From Kiritimatiellales bacterium (GTDB taxonomy: Bacteria; Verrucomicrobiota; Kiritimatiellia; Kiritimatiellales; Pontiellaceae): DNA of 6,479 nt. The notes under the pieces were generated by a model. That model made no database searches. It saw only the letters and a program-made list of their open reading frames with translations, and was not told the DNA's origin. Positions 1 to 4,999 of the stretch are shown here, one piece after another. The first letter of the stretch is position 1. Each line of letters opens with the position of its first letter. Made by a program: the position numbers and the translations under genes. The stretch lies in NCBI GenBank assembly GCA_013042165.1, contig JABDQT010000080.1, forward strand, positions 1-6,479, in the 5' to 3' direction.

Positions 1-279
1 GCCTTGCAGAGCTGACAGCTCACAGCTGCCAGCTGCCAGCTGTATTTTCTCACAGGCATGGACGATGGCATCGGCTTTTGCCGCGTCGAGCAAACCCAGC
101 TCCTTGTTGGCGAGGGCGCAGGCCTTCTTTACCTGCGCAAGGGCGGCAATCAGCGATGCGGGCACCGTGCCTCCGGGCAAGGGGAAGTTTTCCAGCGCCC
201 GGGCGGTATGAATCCCATGGGCCGCATCGGCCGGGATTTGCATTTCGCCCAGTAAATCTTTTTCAGTTCTCGTTTCCAT
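1..279 (-). CDS. aspA: Aspartate ammonia-lyase, N-terminal part (cut by window edge)
   Basis: This is the first 93 codons of a fumarase/aspartase-superfamily lyase, which in the full enzyme deaminates L-aspartate to fumarate and ammonia in the cytoplasm. The N-terminus shows the family signature: EKDLLGEMQIPADAAHGIHT at residues 6-25, then RALENFPL, then VKKACALANKELG and a helix ending DAIVHACEKI. This matches E. coli AspA ([40 protein letters not shown]). The active-site regions lie beyond position 1. The last visible residues read ALQG, probably the start of the usual ALQGGAGTS segment. Between ACEKI and ALQG the ordinary sequence, which usually contains an FPVD-type motif, is replaced by residues encoded by a heptanucleotide repeat (10-44). 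The frame stays open. Class II fumarase is the main alternative, but the DLLGE and NFPL segments favour aspartase. No clear Shine-Dalgarno precedes the ATG. It lies 49 bp behind the hydrogenase regulator gene and is probably co-transcribed with it. Confidence 0.85.
   Translation of the reverse strand, partial: METRTEKDLLGEMQIPADAAHGIHTARALENFPLPGGTVPASLIAALAQVKKACALANKELGLLDAAKADAIVHACEKIQLAAGSCELSALQG
10..44. repeat. Degenerate heptanucleotide tandem repeat inside aspA
   Basis: Five head-to-tail 7-bp units can be read on the plus strand: AGCTGAC, AGCTCAC, AGCTGCC, AGCTGCC, AGCTGTA. All share the core AGCT. The tract lies within the aspA reading frame (minus strand) and encodes roughly QLAAGSCELSA. 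Because 7 is not a multiple of 3, gain or loss of one unit would break the frame. Five units keep it open here. Confidence 0.8.
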
Positions 280-288
280 AATTTGATC

Positions 289-303
289 CACAGATTACAC
301 AGA
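289..303. repeat. CACAGA-TTA-CACAGA direct repeat in the regulator-aspA gap
   Basis: Two copies of CACAGA flank TTA in the 49-bp gap between the regulator stop and the aspA start. The string resembles the CCACAGATTACACAGA type of intergenic repeat found in many environmental bacterial genomes, but that resemblance is from memory. It occupies the place where an aspA ribosome-binding site would be expected. On the other side of it, CTTGAT-GGAG-ATCAAG (319-334) forms a perfect 6-bp hairpin that overlaps the regulator's stop codon. Confidence 0.4.
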
Positions 304-328
304 CGGGAGGGATTACCCTTGATGGAGA

Positions 329-586
329 TCAAGCATGCTGCATTTTACTCAGCATGGATTTAACGGATACGCCGGCGATGCGCCCGAGCTTACCGGTCAG
401 CGAGCCGAGCTGGTCGGTCGTGGCATCGATGACGAGCGTAATGGCCGAGCAGTTGCGTTCGGGACACGGCACGCCGGTGCGCGCGAGAATGATGCTTCCA
501 AATTCGGACAGCAGTGTATTGACGTTTACCGCGTTATGTTCGCGGTCTTCGATTATGAGGCCGACAAAGCCCAGACGCTTTTCCAT
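329..586 (-). CDS. TM1266-family putative iron-only hydrogenase system regulator
   Basis: An 85-residue protein of the small ferredoxin-fold/ACT-like family typified by Thermotoga TM1266, known as a putative iron-only ([FeFe]) hydrogenase system regulator. Visible features are a first strand KRLGFVGLIIEDRE, a helix NAVNVNTLLSEFGSII, the segment LARTGVPCPERNCSAITLVIDAT, and the closing LTGKLGRIAGVSVKSML. The IxxRxGxP and LTGKLGRxxGVxxK segments are the family hallmarks. There are two cysteines (41, 46). The biochemical role is not established for the family; its link to hydrogenase loci comes from genomic context. The start is fixed by a strong GGAGGAG (590-596) just upstream of the ATG. The reading frame could extend upstream through the YkgJ-like gene, but that extension does not look like real protein. 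aspA follows 49 bp downstream, an arrangement typical of hydEFG maturase neighbourhoods. Confidence 0.85.
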   Translation of the reverse strand: MEKRLGFVGLIIEDREHNAVNVNTLLSEFGSIILARTGVPCPERNCSAITLVIDATTDQLGSLTGKLGRIAGVSVKSMLSKMQHA

Positions 587-766
587 GTGCTCCTCCGTTC
601 CGCTTGCGAAACCTTCAGAATATGCAGTGAGATCCCTTGCCATCCGCCACGGCCGATCGCGCAGGAAAGTGGGACACCCTACTCTAAGCCTTATCATTGG
701 CAAGGAATTTCTGGGCTGTGGAGCAGAGTTGCCATTGTTGTCCGATGCGGCATACTCCGGACCCTG
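587..766. other. Divergent intergenic region between hydrogenase regulator and YkgJ-like gene
   Basis: This 180-bp spacer should hold the promoters of both flanking genes, since they point away from each other. The only certain element is the regulator's ribosome-binding site on the minus strand. I see no convincing sigma70 pair in either direction and no good sigma54 site: a TGGCAAGGAATTTCTG string at about 699-714 lacks the GC of the -12 element. GTGGGACACCCTAC (670-683) forms a small imperfect hairpin of unknown role. Confidence 0.35.
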
Positions 767-1324
767 ATGAATGCGATCGATGCCCTGTTTGAACCCTATG
801 CCGAACTGGAGACGGCCGTCCGCGGATTGATGATCCAGCTGTGCGGCGATACCTGTGGTATATGCACGGTCTGCTGCTGCCGGGCCGACATCTGCGAAGA
901 AGCGATCGAAAGCGCCTTCCTGCGCAGACTGCTGGCGCAGCAGGGCCTGACGGCGGATCACATGGATGACCGCATCGGATGGCTCGACCTGAAAGGCTGC
1001 TCGCTGGAGTATGGCCGCCCGCCGGTCTGCTATGCCTACTTCTGCGACGAGCTGCTCGCACGCTTCCCGGACGACGATGCACGCCAGGCGGCCCGTACGC
1101 TCGGCCGGCTGATGCATCATGTCGGACAGGATGCGCTCGATGGTTGGCATCTGGTTGAAATCAAGCAGGAGGATGACCTCGCCAGGGTCAATCCCGATCC
1201 GATCCTGCACCGGCTGAAGGAAGCCCGGAGCGCGTTTGACGCGATCGAGCGCTTTATCGCAAGCGGTCATCTCGATCGCAGCGACCGGCATTGTCTGGCC
1301 CGGATCACCACGGACGAGCCGTAG
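767..1324 (+). CDS. YkgJ-like CxxCxxCC (zinc/iron-chelating) cysteine-cluster protein
   Basis: A 185-residue soluble protein with eleven cysteines. The N-terminal cluster C26-x3-C30-x2-C33-x2-C36-C37-C38-x4-C43 contains the CxxCxxCC signature of the YkgJ family (PF03692), thought to bind a metal, zinc or possibly an Fe-S cluster. The second half of the domain is also present: GCSLEYGRPPVCYAYFC (77-93) corresponds to the usual C-x-(I/L)YexRPxxCRxFxC segment. The C-terminal ~90 residues are helical and have no motif I recognise. The function is unknown; members are often annotated only as metal-chelating domain proteins. The ATG at 767 is the first plausible start in this frame after the divergent gene. 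No clear Shine-Dalgarno precedes it, and CTG at 764 is adjacent. It is divergent from the hydrogenase regulator. A role tied to metal cofactors is possible but only inferred from position. Confidence 0.72.
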   Translation: MNAIDALFEPYAELETAVRGLMIQLCGDTCGICTVCCCRADICEEAIESAFLRRLLAQQGLTADHMDDRIGWLDLKGCSLEYGRPPVCYAYFCDELLARFPDDDARQAARTLGRLMHHVGQDALDGWHLVEIKQEDDLARVNPDPILHRLKEARSAFDAIERFIASGHLDRSDRHCLARITTDEP

Positions 1325-1372
1325 TCCGCCCTAAAGGCAATCAAGGCTCCGTGTATTCGTGCCAACCAGACG

Positions 1373-1401
1373 TTGAATCCACGCGCCGACTGGTCTATTT
1401 T
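1373..1401 (+). promoter_or_regulatory. Probable sigma70-type promoter for the DUF3943 gene
   Basis: TTGAAT (1373-1378) and TATTTT (1396-1401) are separated by exactly 17 bp. Each hexamer matches 4 of 6 consensus bases. Transcription would start near 1408, leaving a leader of about 24 nt before the ATG at 1432. The 107-bp gap after the YkgJ-like gene fits independent transcription. Confidence 0.45.
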
Positions 1402-1431
1402 GAAAGTGCGAAGCAAACTCAAAGAGCTCCA

Positions 1432-2790
1432 ATGAGACGATTGAGATTATGCCTTATTTGCCGGCTGCTTCTGATGCTTTTCATTTTGGGCAGCGCGACA
1501 ACCGCCAAGGCTTCCGGGCACGGCTCATCCGGCATGGAAACCAATGGGGTGCTTGAGCTTCCTTCCTACTGGACGCTGCTTGAAATTGATCCGGCGATCT
1601 ACGACACCCCCTACCGCATCTCCCTGTTCGATCCCCGTAATGGCGAGGATGGCGTACGCGTCTGGTCGCAAACCCGGTGCATTTTCCTCTATGGCGTAGC
1701 TGCGGTTGCAATCATCGCTGCCATGCCCGAGGACTTCACCGGATGGAATCCGGGGTCGAACCTTTTAAAAAACTACGAGGAGAATCTGACGGAGGGTCCG
1801 GTATGGGATCGCGACGAGTGGTTCATCAACTATATCGGACACCCCTACTTTGGCGGGGTCTTTTATCAGATCGCCCGCAAGTCGGGCTACCGACAGTGGG
1901 ATGCCTTTATCTACACCTTCCTGATGTCGACCTTTTACTGGGAGTATGGCGTCGAGGCCTTTGCCGAAACCCCATCGATCCAGGATTTGGTCGTCCATCC
2001 GCTTCTGGGCTGGGTCTACGGCGAATGGGCCTTTCAGACAGAACAGGATATTCGCGAACAGGGCGGCGAGATTGCGGGATCGCGCATGCTCGGCACCCTG
2101 GCGCTGTGGGTGCTCGATCCGGTCGATGCGCTGGGCAGCGGAATCAATGCCGTAACAGGACTGCAACTGATCGACTCCGGCAGCGGATACCTCTCCTACA
2201 CCGCCCTCCCCGCCGATGCGACGACCGACCATCGGGTATACCTGAACATGAACTTCCCGCTGGGCGGCGAACGCGATAAACCGGCCGGAAAACCCCGCGC
2301 CATTGACTACCGAAACGATCCGGTCGATACCGGTATTGTCGGAATCTCGATCGGCAGCGGCCACACCATCCTGGATAAAAAATGGAATATAAAAGACGAA
2401 TACCTAACCACGGTGACCCTCGGGCTCTACTTCAGCCCCCGGTTATCCACCCGGCTCGATTATGCCAACGGCAAATTCGACGAGCGCGTAACGGGTCGCT
2501 CGCTGCGCTATGAAAACTACAGCCTCGGAACCCAGTATTATTTCAACGCACGCAGAAAGCTGCGCCCCTATGTCACCATCGGCTTCGGCGAGCAGCTCCT
2601 GGCAAAAAATCGTGCCAACAAGACCTTTCAGTTGAATGGTGGACTGGGGCTTCATTTGAGACTGCATCACAAGTGGTCGCTCCAGACCGACTGGATCAGT
2701 TATTTCGGACCCGAGCAGGAAACTCACGACCAAAGAATCAGTGCAAATCTCGTTTATCGTTTTGGCCGAGGCGAGCACTCTGAGTGGTAA
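1432..2790 (+). CDS. Exported DUF3943 protein with C-terminal beta-barrel-like domain
   Basis: A 452-residue envelope protein. It opens with a classic signal peptide: basic MRRLRL, a hydrophobic core to about residue 20, and a TTAKA|SG cleavage site after Ala27. Residues ~128-200 match the DUF3943 domain (PF13084): NYIGHPYFGGVFYQIARKSGY, then FIYTFLMSTFYWEYGVEAF, then PSIQDLVVHPLLGWVYGE. In this family the pattern of small, aromatic and His/Glu residues suggests a membrane-embedded helical unit of unknown function. From about residue 260 the sequence alternates in strand-like fashion (VYLNMNF, VGISIGSG, TVTLGLYFSP, RLDYANGKF, NYSLGTQYYF, RPYVTIGFG, LNGGLGLHLRL, SLQTDWISYF) and ends in NLVYRF plus an eight-residue tail. 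This looks like an OmpA/OmpW-type outer-membrane barrel of about eight strands. The start at 1432 is chosen for the signal peptide; the frame runs open further upstream but without protein-like sequence. The Shine-Dalgarno is weak (AGAG). The likely location is the outer membrane. Confidence 0.8.
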   Translation: MRRLRLCLICRLLLMLFILGSATTAKASGHGSSGMETNGVLELPSYWTLLEIDPAIYDTPYRISLFDPRNGEDGVRVWSQTRCIFLYGVAAVAIIAAMPEDFTGWNPGSNLLKNYEENLTEGPVWDRDEWFINYIGHPYFGGVFYQIARKSGYRQWDAFIYTFLMSTFYWEYGVEAFAETPSIQDLVVHPLLGWVYGEWAFQTEQDIREQGGEIAGSRMLGTLALWVLDPVDALGSGINAVTGLQLIDSGSGYLSYTALPADATTDHRVYLNMNFPLGGERDKPAGKPRAIDYRNDPVDTGIVGISIGSGHTILDKKWNIKDEYLTTVTLGLYFSPRLSTRLDYANGKFDERVTGRSLRYENYSLGTQYYFNARRKLRPYVTIGFGEQLLAKNRANKTFQLNGGLGLHLRLHHKWSLQTDWISYFGPEQETHDQRISANLVYRFGRGEHSEW

Positions 2791-2984
2791 CAAGGGAGTT
2801 CCAGATGGAGACAATAACCGGCCTTTTTTTCAGGTATGAATTTTTCCGCTGCCGGCGAAATCGGCACACACTTGTTTTCCTAGGGAAAATATTTCAAAGG
2901 AAATGTTTACAAGCAGACAGCAAGGGACTACAGGTACCCGCATCACATTAAAAAAAACGCAGTATACCAACCAGGAGATTAAAA
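2791..2984 (+). other. Intergenic leader of the H1-like gene with small inverted repeats
   Basis: The DUF3943 gene is followed by CCGGCC and a run of seven T (2824-2830), but no convincing hairpin precedes the T-run, so I do not call a terminator. TTTTCC-TAG-GGAAAA (2875-2889) is a perfect 6-bp inverted repeat that could be an operator. TTTACA (2906-2911) with TACAGG (2929-2934) at 17-bp spacing is a weak promoter candidate. The run of eight A (2950-2957) is otherwise unexplained. AGGAG at 2973-2977 is the ribosome-binding site of the next gene. Confidence 0.35.
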
Positions 2985-3349
2985 ATGGCTGCTAAGAAAA
3001 CCGCAAAGAAAGCGCCGGCCAAAAAGCCGCCGCGAAAAAAGCGCCGGCCAAGAAAAAGGCCGCTGTAAAGAAAGCGCCGGCCAAGAAGGCTGCCGCGAAA
3101 AAAGCGCCGGCCAAGAAAAAAGCCGTAGCCAAGAAAGCACCGGCCAAAAAAGCCGCCGCCAAAAAAGCGCCGGCCAAGAAGAAGGCTGCTGCCAAGAAAA
3201 GCGCCAAACCAAAGTACACCCCCGAGCAGGTCTATTCCATGATCGAGCAGGCGGCTTACTTTGCCGGCCAGAACGATGGATTCAGCAAGGATCCGGCGGA
3301 ATACTGGACGCAGGCCGAAGCGCAGATCAATTCGATGATCAAGGGTTAA
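2985..3349 (+). CDS. Histone-H1-like KAP-repeat protein with DUF2934-like C-terminus, -1 frameshift after codon 14
   Basis: The gene starts with ATG behind an ideal AGGAG (2973-2977, 7-nt spacer). It encodes MAAKKTAKKAPAKK and then leaves frame: read straight on, translation ends at TAA 3066-3068 after 27 residues. Stepping back one base at 3026 restores a continuous frame to TAA 3347-3349, giving 121 residues in total. The restored protein has six alternating AAAKKAPAKK(K) units to about residue 79 (a ~63-bp DNA period), then KPKYTPEQVYSMIEQAAYFAGQ and WTQAEAQINSMIKG. The tail resembles bacterial H1-like (Hc1/AlgP-type) DNA-binding repeats. The C-terminus resembles DUF2934 (PF11154), in which AY..A...G followed by W..AE.QI is typical. 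The likely role is nucleoid DNA or RNA binding. The downstream frame has no start codon before 3238 and is closed upstream by TAA at 2993-2995, so it cannot be a separate full gene. The frame change could be a base lost from an A run, a sequencing error, or programmed slippage on C AAA AAG. Confidence 0.75.
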
Positions 3350-3376
3350 TAGCCCCGAGACTTCGAATTGATGAAG

Positions 3377-3422
3377 AGCAGTCCTGTTTACCCCGTTGCT
3401 TCGGGGCGGGGCTGCTTTTTTT
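3377..3422 (+). terminator. Rho-independent terminator of the H1-like gene
   Basis: AGCAG (3377-3381) pairs with CTGCT (3412-3416), and inside it CCCCG (3391-3395) pairs with CGGGG (3402-3406) around the loop TTGCTT. A run of seven T (3416-3422) follows directly. It lies 28 bp after the stop codon. The reverse strand lacks a U-tract, so it should act only on plus-strand transcripts. Confidence 0.85.
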
Positions 3423-3432
3423 ACTTATGGCT

Positions 3433-3449
3433 CATCTTCCGAGAAGATG
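3433..3449. repeat. Perfect 7-bp hairpin CATCTTC-CGA-GAAGATG
   Basis: A perfect inverted repeat with a three-base loop sits between the terminator and the REP-like pair. No T-run follows on either strand, so it is not an obvious terminator. It may be part of the same repeat block. Confidence 0.45.
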
Positions 3450-3453
3450 CAAC

Positions 3454-3477
3454 GTAGACGCGACGAGGGCGTCGCGT
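3454..3477 (+). repeat. REP-like palindrome 1 (GTAG + 20-bp palindrome)
   Basis: The tetranucleotide GTAG (3454-3457) is followed by ACGCGACG-AGGG-CGTCGCGT (3458-3477), a perfect 8-bp stem with a four-base loop. A GTAG or GGAG foot next to a short hairpin is the hallmark of REP sequences mobilised by RAYT (TnpA-REP) transposases. No RAYT gene lies in this window. Confidence 0.7.
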
Positions 3478-3507
3478 TTATTACTTGCTAGGTACTGAAC
3501 CGGCGGA

Positions 3508-3531
3508 ACGCGACGAGGGCGTCGCGTCTAC
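3508..3531 (-). repeat. REP-like palindrome 2, inverted partner (palindrome + CTAC)
   Basis: The same 20-mer as in copy 1 recurs 50 bp away (3508-3527). Here it is followed by CTAC (3528-3531), so on the minus strand it reads GTAG plus a palindrome with loop CCCT. The two copies face each other as a BIME-like unit. Their outer edges, CGTAGACGCGACG and CGTCGCGTCTACG, are exact 13-bp inverted repeats. The unit sits between the plus-strand terminator and the 3' end of miaB, a typical intergenic location. Confidence 0.7.
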
Positions 3532-3576
3532 GATAACAACCGTCCATAAACACAGCCGCTCAACGGTCAGCCGGTT

Positions 3577-4914
3577 CTATGCCCCAACCAGCTTGCCGGT
3601 CAGGGAAAGTTCGGCGGCGGATACAATTTCCACATCCTGAAACGTGCCGATCAGCTCGTCGGGAGCATCGAGGACACGGACCGGCAGCTTGCCTTCGGTG
3701 CGGGCGGCCAACGCACCCGCCATCCGTTTATCCGCGCGTTCGACCAGCACGCGGAAGGTCTTTCCGACCATCGCTTCGTTGTGCGTCAGCGAACTGCGCT
3801 TCAGCACCTCACCCAGCCGAGCCAGCCGATCACTCTTTTGCTGTGCGGTGATGTCGTCTTCCCAGCGGGCCGAGCGGGCGCCGACACGCGGCGAATATTT
3901 GGCAATGTAGGCCATGTTGAATTTGACCTTCAACATGAGCTCGGCGGTATTTTCCAGCTGCTCTTCAGTCTCGCCGCTGAAGCCGACAATAATGTCGGTG
4001 AAGATTGTGGCGGTCGGCAGCAGCTCCCGGATGTCGGCAACGATCTTGAGATAGTCTTCGATATTATGGTTGCGGTTCATGCGCCGCAGCAGTTTTTCAT
4101 CGCCGCTCTGCACGGGCAGATGAATCTGCTTGGCAAGACAGTCATACTCGGCCATGGCTTCGATGACATCGCGCGTCATGTCGCGCGGATGCGGCGAAGT
4201 GAAGTAGACCCAGAACTCCTTACCGCCGGTCTTGCCCAACTCCCCCACCCGGCGCAGCAGCTCGGCGAAGGAGATCTCCTCGCCGGGCTTGTCCTGTCCG
4301 TAGGAGTTGACGTTCTGCCCAAGCAGCGTGATCGATTTAACATCGCGATCGATCAGCTTCTGTATCTCGGTCAGGATATCTTCGCTGGCGCGCGAGACTT
4401 CGCGTCCCCGCGTATAGGGTACCGCGCAGAACGAGCAGAACTTGTCGCATCCGTTCTGGATGGGAACAAACGCCTCGAAACCGGAGCTGTAGGTCGGCTC
4501 CACCTGCCAGAAGTCGGTACGCTCATCTTCATGCTTGAGATCATTCAGCGGGTGTCGCGCCGAAAACTCGGTGGCCACGCCGCATTGATGCAGCATGTCG
4601 GGCAGCTCGGGCAGTTCGTTCATACGGAAGACCAGATCAAACAGCTTGAGAAACTTGATCTCGTCGGCCGGCAGGATGCATCCGGAGACAAAGGTGACCA
4701 GCGGACGGTTGTTCTTCCATTGGTTCCATTTCTGGATTTTACTGTATACCTTATCGATCGCCTTCTGGCGAACCGAACAGGCTACGACGCCGATCAGGGA
4801 AGCTTCCTCCTCGACCTCCGTCATCTCATAGCCCATGCCCTCGATGACGCTGCGGATCCGCTCGGAATCCGACTGGTTCATCTGGCAACCCAATGTGACG
4901 ACGCAGCATTTCAT
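3577..4914 (-). CDS. miaB: tRNA-2-methylthio-N6-dimethylallyladenosine synthase (MiaB)
   Basis: A 445-residue radical-SAM methylthiotransferase that adds the 2-methylthio group to i6A37 of tRNAs reading UNN codons. It carries two [4Fe-4S] clusters. The N-terminal UPF0004 domain supplies C10 (TLGCQMN), C46 (VACSVRQKA) and C79 (SGCI). The radical-SAM triad is C156-x3-C160-x2-C163 in NGCDKFCSFCAVPYTRGREVSR. The VPYTRGREVSR stretch separates MiaB from RimO and MtaB. Further family blocks are LLGQNVNSYG (198-206), HLPVQSGDEKLLRRMNR (265-281), TDIIVGFSGETEE (306-318) and KYSPRVGARSA (339-349). A TRAM domain occupies about 382-445. The usual NTCSVR is VACSVR here, with the cysteine kept. The length is normal. 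The ATG at 4912-4914 begins immediately before the conserved first strand, but no Shine-Dalgarno is visible. It lies 82 bp downstream of the FNR-like gene on the same strand, across an inverted repeat. Confidence 0.97.
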   Translation of the reverse strand: MKCCVVTLGCQMNQSDSERIRSVIEGMGYEMTEVEEEASLIGVVACSVRQKAIDKVYSKIQKWNQWKNNRPLVTFVSGCILPADEIKFLKLFDLVFRMNELPELPDMLHQCGVATEFSARHPLNDLKHEDERTDFWQVEPTYSSGFEAFVPIQNGCDKFCSFCAVPYTRGREVSRASEDILTEIQKLIDRDVKSITLLGQNVNSYGQDKPGEEISFAELLRRVGELGKTGGKEFWVYFTSPHPRDMTRDVIEAMAEYDCLAKQIHLPVQSGDEKLLRRMNRNHNIEDYLKIVADIRELLPTATIFTDIIVGFSGETEEQLENTAELMLKVKFNMAYIAKYSPRVGARSARWEDDITAQQKSDRLARLGEVLKRSSLTHNEAMVGKTFRVLVERADKRMAGALAARTEGKLPVRVLDAPDELIGTFQDVEIVSAAELSLTGKLVGA

Positions 4915-4930
4915 GTTTTGAACTTATGAT

Positions 4931-4999
4931 TAGCCGCGAAAGAACGCAGAGAACTCAAAAGCGATCCTTTGCTTTCTTTGTGCTCTCTTGCGGCCATTA
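4931..4999. repeat. Imperfect inverted repeat between FNR-like gene and miaB
   Basis: The left arm (4933-4961, GCCGCGAAAGAACGCAGAGAA and on) and the reverse complement of the right arm (4966-4994, GCCGCAAGAGAGCACAAAGAA and on) match at 21 of 29 positions. Most mismatches are G/A, so several become G-U pairs in RNA. The purine-biased CGCAAAGAACGC style resembles a widespread intergenic repeat class, from memory. The right end overlaps the TAA stop of the FNR-like gene (4997-4999). It fills nearly the whole gap upstream of miaB. Confidence 0.65.

Noticed and set aside
670..683. GTGGGACACCCTAC as a possible further REP element (GTAG on the minus strand)
   Set aside because: The stem is short and imperfect and there is only one copy in the window. 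It may be chance.
699..714. TGGCAAGGAATTTCTG as a sigma54 promoter before the YkgJ-like gene
   Set aside because: The GG of the -24 element is present, but the GC of the -12 element is missing at the required spacing.
335..766. Plus-strand N-terminal extension of the YkgJ-like frame
   Set aside because: It is antisense to the TM1266-like gene, and the predicted peptide has no domain character. The domain starts after the ATG at 767.
329..1291. 320-codon minus-strand open frame covering the regulator and the YkgJ-like gene
   Set aside because: Only the last 85 codons look like protein and they have their own strong ribosome-binding site. The upstream part is the antisense shadow of the YkgJ-like gene.
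1291..1431. 47-codon upstream extension of the DUF3943 gene
   Set aside because: It overlaps the YkgJ-like gene, and it would bury an obvious signal peptide beginning at 1432.
2816..2830. CCGGCC plus T-run as a terminator for the DUF3943 gene
   Set aside because: No stable stem precedes the T-run beyond the self-complementary six bases.
2979..3219. Minus-strand frames with hydrophobic FLAGAFLAAAF repeats that mimic a membrane protein
   Set aside because: These are the complement of the KAPAKK repeats. They have no ribosome-binding site, and the plus strand has a clear one.
3427..3576. Repeats after the terminator as a CRISPR array
   Set aside because: There are only two copies, in palindromic form with inverted feet, and no regular spacers. 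They fit REP/BIME sequences instead.
3781..4929. 382-codon plus-strand open frame
   Set aside because: It is antisense to miaB, which has unmistakable family motifs throughout.
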